DNA of 64,000 bases. Origin: Tanytarsus gracilentus. Its lineage: Eukaryota > Arthropoda > Insecta > Diptera > Chironomidae. Under the pieces are notes generated by a model. That model worked only from the letters and a program-made list of their open reading frames with translations, ran no database searches and was not told where the DNA came from. Every line of letters starts with the position of its first letter. Position 1 is the first letter of the stretch. Positions 23,801 through 35,300 of the stretch are shown here, in pieces. The stretch spans positions 3,320,001 to 3,384,000 of the forward strand of contig JAXRKN010000044.1 in NCBI GenBank assembly GCA_038502055.1, written 5' to 3'. The translations under genes were made by a program, and so were the position numbers.

Positions 23801-26800
23801 ATGTTTATTGGACTATCAATCGAACAAATCACCATGTAATTGAGATTTTCTCGTGTTATCCCTTATGTGTGGATTTTGAGATCTTTTTCGTGTGTGGAAA
23901 TATTTTTGTTGCTACGTGGAACTGAAAATGAAGAAAAAGGTTTCAAGGGGTGAAAAATTTGCAGAAATTTTAAATAATAGTTTCTAATATTACCCGAAGT
24001 TTGAGTAAAATTGCTATTGCATCTTAGTTTTTGTGATTTTTATAAAACCATAAATTTTTTTATAGATTTTGGTAAATTAATTTTCTTCAAGTTAATTCTA
24101 TAGGATTTAGCTTTCATTTCATTGCTAAAACATGCCATAAAACTCGAAACATACATTTTTCAAAGACCTTTCATAAAAGCTCATAGCTAAGTATTAATTT
24201 TCCATTTTGTCAGTGACATTGATATCTTTTGTGCCAGTTCTATCTTCAATGTTGAATAAAAATTTTCGACAATTCAAAACACATCTATTCGAGAACATGG
24301 AATATTCAAATCGCGATGTTTGAAATTATTGACTGAAAAATATTTTCATTTATTTTTACTCTGTTTTCAGCATCAAGTAAATGTGTCGAGTATAAGTGGG
24401 TGAAAATTCGACGAGAGCTCTTGAATGTAAATTTAACCACTTAAACTTGAATGTGGGTTGAAATGAAAATTGAGAGGAAAAACATGAAAGAGGGTCAAAG
24501 AAAAAAAATCCCACACCCTAAAATACTTTTTATTTGTTAAAGAAAAAATAAACAATTTTTTAAAAGAAAAAAATAAATATTTAAAAGTAAAAGTAAAATT
24601 TCATAATTTAGCATAAAAAAATACTTACGAAAATCTCTCGATGTCACCTTTCTAAGCTTTTTGACATTGAAAAAAAGTTCAGCAAAAAAATTTATATTCA
24701 TCAATAAAATCATCATCATTCAGCTTATCGCAATAAATTCTCATTTCCTCGTCGTAAAGTTTTTTCTTCTATCATAAAAGCTCGATTTATGTTCGTGTAT
24801 TTTTTACGTATAAAAATAGCTTCATTGCTTTTCACTTCATTTCCTTTCTTATAACATTGTGATAAAGGTGTGTCTGAATGAGTTCAAAGAACCGCGATAA
24901 AGTTTTACTGTTATGTTCTGTTTAAGCGTTTCCCACAATTTAATTTACCTCACCAAAAATTATGTAACTTGATAATATTAATTTTCTGTCATGTGGCTTT
25001 CGTTTTACGAGAAAATCCGATAAGTATCAACTAAAATTTAATTTCTTGTTAGCAATAACCTCTCGAGACTGAAATGGCTGATAATAATGAAAACATAAAG
25101 TTGTTTCAAATTTGCCTCACAAAAAGGGCACTCGAAGAGCGGTAGATGGGAAGTGGAAGGAAGGAAGGCAAGTGCAGTTTAAAAGTTTTAATGATCACAT
25201 TTAAGGTGAATTATTGAGTTGAGTCTAGAAAGGAAGGGAAATCACTAACAAAAGACTCTCCAAGACGAAAACGGCGACTGTTCTGTTGTGGTTGTTCAAC
25301 TTAAGTTGGAAATTAATTTAAATGCTCATTAATTTAATTTTGAGAGATTTTTAAAAATGTCTTGGGAATTAACATTAACTAATTTTAGTTTTTAAAATAT
25401 TTTTTTTCAGCTTTAATTTCGTTCAAACCATAAAAAAATCTCAAGTAAAAATTTTCTTAGCAAATTAAATTTAAAACTATTTCGTCAGACACATTAAACA
25501 TCAACGATACAATTTTACGGCACTTTGATCAACGCTTACGAATCTTTTCATATGTTGCTCGCATTTTAAACTCAATTTTCTTTTAACGGAAAAATGTGAT
25601 GAGAAAATTTCCAACACAAAATTGCTGCCATATAACGTAATCCACGAGTCATTGACAATCGCTTTTGAAAATGGTATCATCAAGATAAATGGCATGAAAA
25701 ATTGCTTGCGAGAAAAAAAGAAAACTAAGTGTTTAAAGCACCTGAAGCAGTTTCCTAATCCACCCACAAGATCTAAATATAATTTTTTTTCTTTGAATTT
25801 CTTTACATCGATGGAGTTATTGAAAATTACGCAAATAAAGTCTCAAAATAAAAGTTAGTGTTATGCCTTTCAACCCGAAATTTTATATCCGCTTTTTATG
25901 CTCAACACACTCGTTACGAAATGTAAAAAATTCACATGGGAAACTTTAACAAAGGGTGGAAAAGGGTTGCAGGGATAAAGAGTGAAAAAAATTCTAACAA
26001 CACCTGATACGCTTTCACCTTTGTGAGTTGCTTTTATTCTAGATTTCATACAACATCGTTGCCTCAATGGAATTTTCGATGCCCTTTGCTCAAATTTCGA
26101 GCCACATTTTTTTTGTTCATTGATTGAGGTTTTTGTAATTTTTTTATTGTTGAAATTTGAAACAAAGCATAAATTTTTTATACAAAATATATTGGCAAAA
26201 ATTAATTCTAAAAAATTTCCCTCGATTTTTTGAGTCAAATTTAATCTCATTGAAAAATTTGTATGCCAACATTTTATCGAATTTATCAACTGCAGATTAC
26301 TCAATAAAAACGCTCCCGCATTGTCATACATCAGAAAGTTTTTTTTATCATCGAATGAGATGAATTGCAGGCAATCAAATTCACTCAACACGATTGCGAT
26401 ATCACATTTCGAGGAAAATGATGAGAGCAAATTGATTTCAGTCACGGGATTCGAGCTCAATTGAGATTTGAATGGGCTTCAACGGAGAAATGGTGATGAA
26501 ATTTTAAATAAAAATTTTATAAATTTTGTGTAACTTAATTCTGCTGTAAATTTCTTCGATATTTTTTGCATCCTTTTATCTTGATTTTAAAGAACAATTT
26601 CAAGTCAGCCCACAGAAGCGAATGCTCTTGAGACGCTCCATTTTAAGAATGTATTTTTTTTATGTACTAGTCTGTTGCTGGCATTAGCACGAAAGTCGAG
26701 TCTCAAAGGCATCCGATACATGCACACAGCTGGATGGAAAGGGATTCACAATAAAGCGTTTCTTGATGGATGCGAAACGTGTTGCGAAAGTATTTTACAT

Positions 26801-28818
26801 GGTTTTCAATTGTTGAGGAAAAAGTTTTTTTGACCTTCATATTTTTTTGTGAGATAATTAATGAAATTGCAACAACTTTTCCGTATCGAGAAATTCACAT
26901 ATGAATTTTGATTGTGTATTTTAGTCACGATGTGGCACTAATCTCTTAAATATTGTATGATAAAAATAGCAAAAAAACATTTTCTCATTCATCTGTTTTG
27001 TCTGGAACCTTCGTCAAGAAATCAAGATTTAAGAAGATATTTTCGCTCGCTATCAAGCGAGTCAAATGTAAAAAATTTAGACGAAAGTTGCTTGTAAGTT
27101 CGTGACTTGCTTGCTCAAACCTTGCAGGTAAATTTGTTGAACTTCTCGATAATTTTGAAGCTGAAAATAGATATTTAGCCTAAATTATAATTCATTTTAT
27201 TTTCTAAATTTGTTAATTTCGATTTAAAAATATTTTTCAACCCACATTTCATATCATGAGGTTACTGCAACAAATCACTACGATATATTTAAAATTATTT
27301 TAACCAATGAGCTCATTTTAATTAAAATTTGCATTCGTTGAATCCCGCATTGACCAGACATAATTCGAAAAAACAATAGATTCAATTTTTGGATAGCTGA
27401 CAAAACAGTTAATGGGAAAGATAAATTATATTTACGTAGTTTGCAGTAATTTGTCACTTTAATATCGATTTTTAAATGTAATTATTTAGTTTGTCATATT
27501 CCATAATGATAAATCCCGCAGTTTGTCGCTCCACAAAAATAATAATGATCACGTTGTTTCATTTATTACGTGGCTGTTCAAGATAACTCATCATTCGTAT
27601 GACTCAAATCCGCTGAGATAATGGATCACGAAGAAAGTGCTACGAAGTGCAATCCATCATGGGAACGAGAGCAAAAAACTTATCTAAATGTAGGTTATGG
27701 AGCATTTTTAATAGGTTTAACCTCAAATCGTTAAATTGTTTGGAAAATTGTAGCTTGTACAAGTGAGCAAGCAACAAGTTACCTTCAAATTGATTTATGT
27801 TAATTTTTCAATTTCCATTTCATGCTGGAAACAATAAAAAAAAACGTTTTCTTCTTTAACATTTTTCATATTCATTTTATTATAACAAAAATAAGTAAAC
27901 TAAGTTTTTTTTATAAATTTCAGATTTACATATGCTAGGGATAGTTCGAAATAGATTTTTATATCTTGACTGACACACCTTTTCGTGTCTTTTATTCATG
28001 CGAAAATTCTCTTTCTTTTTGAAAATACAAAGAACACGAAAAAGTGTGCTAAGAATATACAAAAAACATTTCATGCGATTCAAAGTAAATTTAAATCTTT
28101 TCTTTATGAATTCACTTGAGAGAAAAGAGGATGAATGACGCTTTCTTGTCACGGGATCCTTACAGAAAGAGAAAGTAAAAGTATTTCGTGTGGATGTTTA
28201 AAGTGTTTCGAAGTTCATAGAAAAATAATTTTGAAATCTTTTTTTGAATTTCTAGAAATGACAAAAAAATTAAACAAAACTTTAATCAAATTTTTTCATT
28301 CTTTCTCATAAAATTTTATCTTTCACTTTTTAAATTTTAATAAAAAAAATTCTTAACCGTTATGACAGGCAATGTCAGCATCTCGTCAATATTAAATTTC
28401 TCCCATCATGACTTTTTTCATTCGAGAAATTTCCCGAGTTTCAATTTTGATATTCGCAATTTAATTTCGATTAATGGGCGACATTCACTCAATTTTTTTC
28501 TCAACTTTAAAATTTAATGTTCACTTCGTTCGAGAAGTAAGAAGTGTCTTTACTTGTTGACGTAACAAATTCGTGGAGAAAACAATACAATTAAACGTGA
28601 ATTTGACACTTGAAACTCGTCGAAGTAAAATCATGGAATTAAAATTTAATCAATTCAGTCTTTCAACAATTTTTGTCATTGTCATTAATAGAAATTGAGA
28701 TTGTTTTCTTCTATTTTAAAACTAAAGTATCATTGTACACAGTGTAAAGCTGTAAAGAGGTTGACGATAAGCGAAAGAAAAAGAAGAAAAATGTAATTGA
28801 GAAGTTTTTAATTACTCG
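14812..28818. other. About 14 kb AT-rich region with no supported gene
   Basis: The only open frames of any length are scattered, mostly lack ATG starts, splice partners or recognisable motifs, and are rich in Phe/Lys/Asn/Ile as expected from AT-rich noncoding DNA. The longest (25870-26460, minus, 196 codons) opens at a non-ATG codon and shows no domain; see findings. Many A/T homopolymer runs are present. I recognise no tRNA, rRNA, LTR or transposase. It may contain distal regulatory DNA or 3' UTR of the dopamine receptor gene downstream of its stop codon. Confidence 0.5.
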
Positions 28819-28946
28819 ATGACTCTGGCTCACTTACTAATTGTCATTTTAACTCTCTTGGTATCATTGGAATCATTCAGCGTTCTTAATTTATTTACAA
28901 ATAACTCGGTGCTTTGCTACAATGCAAGGAATGCTGACTCGATTAT
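28819..28946 (+). other. Possible first exon of a small secreted protein (weak)
   Basis: An ATG at 28819 opens a frame starting MTLAHLLIVILTLLVSLESF, which looks like a cleavable signal peptide, followed by a short extracellular-like stretch with an N-glycosylation site (NNS) and one Cys. The first ~43 codons have more balanced codon use than the surrounding DNA. After ADSII the frame continues as low-complexity Leu/Phe/Ser sequence to about 29076, and a GTAAAA donor could end the exon near 28946. No matching acceptor exon was found. A chance hydrophobic frame is a real alternative. Confidence 0.15.
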
Positions 28947-29323
28947 AGTAAAATATTTAAAAAATATTAATTTTGTCTCTTTGACCTTAAATTTATCTTT
29001 TTTAACGATATTTTTTTCTACAATATTTTCTAACTCCTACGTAAGTATTTTAAAGATATTAATTTTAAGCTCATGATGGTGACCATAAAATATGCATTTG
29101 AACTCATATAAAAAAGAGAGAGGTGATTCTCAATTTTCGCAATGATATCACATTCACAAATTTCTGTACAAATACAAATAAAATTCTGTATGCTAAACAC
29201 GATATGAGCTTTATGTTCGTTCACATTGAAATTTGAAATTCGACTAATTTTAAATTCCTCACGTGGCCACGCGTGATGGCATTCGGTTGTTGATTTGTGA
29301 TCCTTAGTAAATACAATGAGTTT

Positions 29324-29386
29324 CTACACCGCTGCTTCGTCGTGCTCATCAAGGAACCCATTTGTGATGGGTTCAAAACGGTTTAA
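29324..29386 (-). other. Possible stop-codon readthrough extension with hairpin after Dop1R1 stop
   Basis: After the TAA (29389-29387) the same frame stays open for 20 codons to a TAG at 29326-29324, with coding-like base composition (NRFEPITNG ... DEHDEAAV). A perfect inverted repeat, GAACCCAT and ATGGGTTC around a 5-base loop (29374-29354), starts 12 bases after the stop. Stem-loops shortly downstream of a stop are a known feature of some insect readthrough genes. TAA is, however, the least leaky stop, so this is tentative. Confidence 0.25.
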
Positions 29387-32300
29387 TTAAATGGCCGATA
29401 ACTGTTCCACATCTGTTGTCGAGTGCAAGAAGCGCGCGTCATAATTTGTGATAAATTTGCTATCGTTTGAGCTATTTACATAGTAATCATTATGAAAGTT
29501 ACTACAGCATAGAGTCTTTGGCCATTGGCGACGTAGGAGAATTCTCTTGAATGCATTACGAAATTCTTTGTTGAATATTGAATAAATTATTGGATTAAAT
29601 GCTGAATTTGAGTAGCCGAGCCAGGAGAGAATTTTGAATGTCGACTCGTCTATACAAGTCTTGCAATATGCGGCTACAATGTTGACACAAAAGAATGGCA
29701 TCCAGCACACTGTAATTAGAAGAAAAAAATTGGCTCTTTTAATTATTGCGAACGTTGGCTAAATTATTTCTTAATTTAATTTCGTAAGTTTAGCTGTCAC
29801 ACACTCAACCTGATTGATGGACACATGTGCATCTAGAAAATTAAGCAAACCTAATCTCTCACTCACCTAGAAATACGCCCATAATAACGCCAACTGTGAC
29901 AGCTGCTTTTCGATCCGACGTGTGATAGGCTGCTAATTGATGTGGCGAACGCTTAATGAACTTCTTCTTACGTCGATTATTTGTCACTGTTGACATTCGT
30001 TGTGTATCATCTGCGGCTGTGGTTCGTGTCACTGCTCGAATGGATCGAACGTGCTTTTGAGCGTAGCAATATAATCTAGAGATCATGTAAAAAGTGAAGA
30101 GCTTTTAAGCTTAATTTGAAAACTTTCTGAAAAGCTCAAGCAAAAGCTTTAAAAAGCTCATTTGTGCTTTTAAAGTTAAGGATATTTTAATACGACATTT
30201 CGCTATTTAAATTAAGCAAATTTCTCACGACTTGTTTTTCGATCGAATTAATAACGCTGACAAAAATTGATGACAAATTTTCAAGCTTTTTTACGGAGAA
30301 TTTTTTTCTATCATCAAACCCAATCATTTAAGCTTGAAGTCCTCATTGAGAGCACTTACTTTCAGATCATAAAATTCGAGTGAAAAATGAAAACTCATTG
30401 GGAATTCAATTTTGAGCATCATGTCGCTCACTTTTGATCTTCCCGGAAAATGAGAATTGAAGAAAATTTTCGATCTGAATATTCCATAAACTTTATCATC
30501 ATTATTATTACTGCTTCACAACATGATTTTCCTTTTATCTCTTTAGATCACATCTAAAAGGCTCATTTCAAATGATTTCCGAAATATTTTACCTGCAATA
30601 GATGCCAACGAGAACAATACATGGAAGATAAAAGCTTATACAGCTTGAGACCACAGCATATGCCGGCGTTAAATCGAGCGCACACATTTGATATTCTTGT
30701 CCGTTTCGTACTTCAATTATTAATGGCTCGTTTGGACGATGGAGACCGAGTGATATGGGTACGAAGGAGACGAAGGCTGCAATCAACCAGATGGCGGCAA
30801 TCGTAGCGACCGCAACACGTCGCGTAACCCAACGCGTGTATCTGTGGAGAGAAAATTATTAGGTGGTGAATTGACCATGATTGCATGAAAATAAAAAAGA
30901 AATATTTTATTTCTCGCTTTAAACGTTTCAAGCAATTTTTCTTGAACTTAAAGTCATAAAATTTAAAATGTGGGAAAGAGTGAAAATTTATGTAAAATGT
31001 ATTTTCGAGCTTTTCACAAGAGGCAAAGAATAACATGAACATCATGAAAGGCGTCAATGTGAGCAAAAGATATTCCAAAAGAGCTTCGCTATAAAATGCA
31101 TTCACTCTTTTTTATTACACACACACTCGCAACATTTCAATTCCGCTCTCTTCCCTTTCATTTATGCTCGTGATATCATTTATGGCAAGTTAATAATGCA
31201 AAGTTCACCTTAGGGGAGAATGGATGTGTATGTAGCGATCCATAGAGATTGCACATAAATTCAATATGGATGATGTTGAGCACATGACGTCGAATGCGAT
31301 CCATGTGTCGCAAAATTCAGCACCAAATATCCAATATCCTGTGGTGATTAGGTTATTAGACAATAATTCAACCATTTCCTCGTGCGCTTACCTAAAATAT
31401 CGTTGACGCCTGCAAAGGTCATCACTAAAACAGACACAAACAAATCGGCGATTGCTAATGAGGCTAAAAATAAATTTCCGATTCTACGCAGACTTCGTTC
31501 GGTTGCAATGGCGAGGCAGACGAGAATATTCCCTGTGGCCGCTAAAAATATTATTGTGATGAGAAATGTCGCTGAAAAAGAGAGAAGAGAATTTTTGTCA
31601 GATGAATGAAATGACATTTTTTCGAGCGGATGAAGATTCATTTCCATGGAGCAGAAAATGCAATGAAAACCACATTCTGGTTTCCTGGACTACTTTTGTT
31701 CCCCGCGGGTGGAGATTTGCTTTAAAAATCTTTAAACTTTTGAATCTTTAAAGCTTTATAAAATTTTCATATGAATTTAAAAAAAATTTGAAATGTATAA
31801 ATAAAAATATTTCAGCCCTGGAAAATTCTTCTGTTTTTAATTTAAATCGTAACCAAGTAATAGAAAAATTAAAATCAATTAAAACATTTTGCTATGCCAT
31901 TCTTGAGTGACCAACGAGAGTGAAAACACTTCAATAATGAAGCTTAAACTTCTCCCATTTATTTTTCTGGGGATTCATTTTGCGAATTTTTCAAATTTGC
32001 ATCACAGTGCATGTAAGATCGTTAGTGAAGTGGTGGAGAAGGAAATTTGGATGAAAACCATCGCGATTGTGAAATTTCAGAGCAATTTTCAAGATGAAAT
32101 GTTCGATAATTTTCTAAAATGTTTGCCAACAGGAGTTTCTATGACTATTATGAACACTTTGAAGAAGGAAAATTTTAGCGAGTCAATAATTCATCGTCCG
32201 AGTTTTGCTGTACTGTTTACTGATCAAATGGATATGAAGGTAATAAAAATTTATTTCAATGAATTTTTAATTGCATTTTTTAAATTTTCCAGCTTTTACT

Positions 32301-35300
32301 TTTTGACTATGTGTTTGATTTCCTTGGAAAGCCAATTTTGGACCACAATTCAAAGTTTTTGATTTTGACATCGAGAAAAGATGAAAAGTTTCGTAAACTC
32401 TTAAAGTCAAACTTGCGTGTGTGTTCGATCGTTTATTATGCGATAATTTATGAGGATTCTGGTGAGGTTTTTGTGGATATCGGTGACGATGAAAGACCGC
32501 TTAAATTGGGTGAAATTGAAGGAAAGCTAATCCAAAAGATTTATCCAACTTTTCCACAAACTCTTCGAAATCAAACACACAAAATTTTTGCCTACAATCA
32601 AAAACCAAAAGTAAAAATTAAAGACGGAAAAGTTTTTTCAAAAATGAGTCATTTTTTGGATGCGGTTGCGAAAATTGAAAATTCTCGAATTGTTTACCCA
32701 ACGCACCCGGCCATGAGCGCAGCTAGTAGTCAACTGATTAGTCAAGTCCAATCTCAATTACTTATTAGTCAGCAGATGGAGATGACTTTAAATACTTTGA
32801 TAAAACAGAACACTGCTTCTCCATCCTTTATGACTTATGAAGAGCTCGGACACTGTTTAGCGGTCGTGAAGCCAAAGCCTAAATCAATTGCTTTGATATT
32901 TTTAAAGGTTAAATTTTTAATTTTGATAAATATAAAATTTCCTTAAATTTATAATTTTAGCCATTCGATCATTCAACGTGGCTTTTCATACTCTTCACGA
33001 TAATTGTGTGCATGATTTTGTGGCGATTAGCAAGCATGACCTCCATGTGGTTTATTCCTTACTTTTTCTGGACATTTTATCTCGGTCAATCAGTTGATTT
33101 CGCTACAAAACGAAGAATTTTTGTGATTTTGCTTCAATTATTTGTGTTTGTGATTTTTATTTTGAGCAATGCTTATCAAGGTGTCATAACATCATCGCTG
33201 ATTGAAGGATTCGAGCCTAATCAAATGACATCTTTAGATGAAGTTCTTGACAGTGACTATACCTTAGTTTCGGGGTCGCACATTCACAATCTTCTGAAAG
33301 ACAACTCAAAGTACCAAAAAGCCTTCGATGAAGGTCGAGTTAAAGTCGAGAGTGAAAACTTAAGACCTGCTGATTACGAGAATGGCAAGTTTGCAATTTT
33401 TTCAACTTGTGCATTTTTAAAATATGGAGTTGAGACTGGACAAATTCCAAAATTTTACTTGATCGAAGCGAATTTATTTTCATCCTTTGAAACACTTCAA
33501 GTAGCTTATAACAGTAAATATTTGAAGAGATGGCAGCTTCTGATGGATTGGTCATTCGAAGCGGGACTTCCACAAGCATGGGAAAATTTTGAAAAGAGTT
33601 CAGCGATTGTGAAGCAAACTGAAGAAAACTTGAAGATTTTAAAGCTTGATGATTTATTTGTGGTGTTTTGTGCTTTGACTATTGGCTGTGTTTTCAGTGG
33701 CTTTGTGCTCATTTGTGAAATTTTTTGGCATGGATGTTTTTCACCGTTTCAAAGAAGAAGAAAATCTTTGGAAAGACAAAAAAATGAAACTTTAAGTTTG
33801 AAAGAAATTCAGAGGCGAAAATTTGAATTTTTGAGAAGAAAACCAAAAGTTCGAAGGATTCAAGTTCGACCAGTCGAGGATGAGATAATTTCTTAAAGTA
33901 TTTAATTTAATATCAAGATAAATCTCAAAAGATTTAGATGACATTTAAAAACGGAAGAACCGACAAAAGAATTTTAATTCATAACTCAAAATTTAATGTT
34001 CACATTTCCTTTTACTCAGAAATTCCTTTAGTTAATAATTCATTCATATTCCTTTCGTGTGGTAAACGACACATTCATCATAATTTCTGTAGAATTAAAT
34101 CAAAAAAACTTTTTTCATCAAGATAAAAAAAATTTGAGCTCAATGACGAAGAATTAAGAATTATGCAAAAAACATTTTCATTAAAAAAATAACGAGAAAT
34201 TTCAATTTTTAATTAAAACATCCTGAAATAAAATCCTCTCTTGTTTATTACCTTCTCCATCCTTTTCTTTTATGCCACTGTTCTTTTCAACCGATGCTCG
34301 AGAAGTTATTTAAATTGTCTGTGATTCATTTTACTCCTTCATTCTATGGCTGTTTTATTTACTTTTCGAATGAAAGAAGAATCACTCGAAAGAAACAACT
34401 TGAGTACTTATGTCGGAAGCTATAATTTCATGAACTTCCTCTTTAATTTAGATGGAGCCGAGAAATTTAATAAAAGGACGAGATGGAAAAATTTCGGGTA
34501 TTAAATTTGAATTTTTAAAAATCGTTAAAATTTTCACATTTAAAATTTTGTTCGTTGAAAAAATTTTTATTAAAATTTCGAACATCCTTGAAAATTTATT
34601 TTCCATCCTGTAAGCAATTAGAAATAAGAGAAATTGTTATGCACGCTAAATTAGGATTTCAAATGAGCATGAAAATTGCTGTATGTGGCAATGTGAGGAA
34701 ATGAACGGAAATACGAAAATTTTTCCTCTTCAAACAAACCAGAAAGTTGTAAATTCTTTTATGTGAACATTTTTCATGCGAATAAATTTTGCACACACTT
34801 GCGTGTAATTTTGTAAATAATTAAAAGCACTTAAATTTATTCATTAAAATAACTTTGAGGCACAGCATAGAAACTGTAAAATTTAATTTGAATTTAATAA
34901 CTTTCTTCCATAAATTCAACCTCATTTCAACTAAATTACACCTTAAAGCAAAATAATTTAATTCTTTTAAATTCTCTTTGAAATTTTTTAAATGCCCTCA
35001 ACACTTTTAAACCCACGCATTTTTTCGGTATATGCGCGTGAAACGAGCTGACACGAGTGACGTGATGAAATTTCAAATTTTATATTTTTCATCGCAACCC
35101 TAAAGTCATCAGCATGCAAGTCTCACCACAGGAATCGCTTGAGGACGTGGAGGAATAAAGTGCGAGTTACCTGTCACCGCCACAACGACTTTCTCAAAAG
35201 CTTTTGTTGAGGTGCTTTCATTTCCTGCTACGATCCAAGTATTGCTAACGGTTACGTTGTTGTAGGTATTGCTAAAGTCTCCGCCGATGCTCACATAATC
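29387..35300 (-). CDS. Dop1R1: D1-like dopamine receptor 1 (Dop1R1), N-terminal exon(s) not resolved
   Basis: Class A biogenic-amine GPCR coupling dopamine to cAMP. Exons in gene order: 35300-35171, 31571-31392, 31338-31209, 30841-30593, 30075-29867, 29709-29387. All have GT/AG borders and matching phase, giving 406 aa plus stop. The first resolved exon encodes a Ser/Thr/Asn-rich extracellular segment with several N-glycosylation sites (for example NNVT, NEST). TM1 contains ATGNILVCLAI and TM2 NLFLASLAIADLFV. TM3 has the amine-binding Asp in FDVMCST and the DRY motif in SMDRYIHIH. TM5 contains SSCISFYLP and TM6 CWMPFF, and TM7 has NPIIY. The tail contains FNKEFRNAFKRIL and ends VEQLSAI, very like the Drosophila Dop1R1 terminus. 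The acceptor at 35301 is phase 0, so at least one upstream coding exon exists. The 3.6-kb intron 31572-35170 contains an ionotropic-receptor gene on the other strand. A possible readthrough extension follows the stop (see findings). Confidence 0.95.
31937..33896 (+). CDS. Divergent ionotropic receptor (IR), complete, 617 aa, nested in Dop1R1 intron
   Basis: Variant ionotropic glutamate-receptor-type chemoreceptor channel. Exons 31937-32239, 32293-32907 and 32961-33896 join in phase 0 at GT/AG borders (101 + 205 + 311 codons). The start MKLKLLPFIFLGIHF gives a signal peptide. A poorly conserved ligand-binding S1 region follows. M1 is at about 310-328 (after PFDHSTWLFI). The pore-loop region contains FYLGQSVDF, and M3 is at about 359-383 with the degenerate channel motif NAYQGVITSSL. 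The S2 lobe includes a KYLKRWQLLMDWSFEAGLP stretch, and M4 is at about 538-560. The protein ends with a basic cytoplasmic tail. Length is typical of IRs (about 600 aa). The usual glutamate-contact residues are not evident, as in most divergent IRs. It lies wholly inside a Dop1R1 intron on the opposite strand. An upstream in-frame GTG at 31907 is unlikely to be used. The ligand and subfamily cannot be told. Confidence 0.85.
33897..35170. other. Rest of Dop1R1 intron downstream of the IR gene
   Basis: AT-rich intron sequence of the dopamine receptor that also holds the 3' UTR of the nested ionotropic receptor. No further open frame with gene-like properties is seen. Confidence 0.5.
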
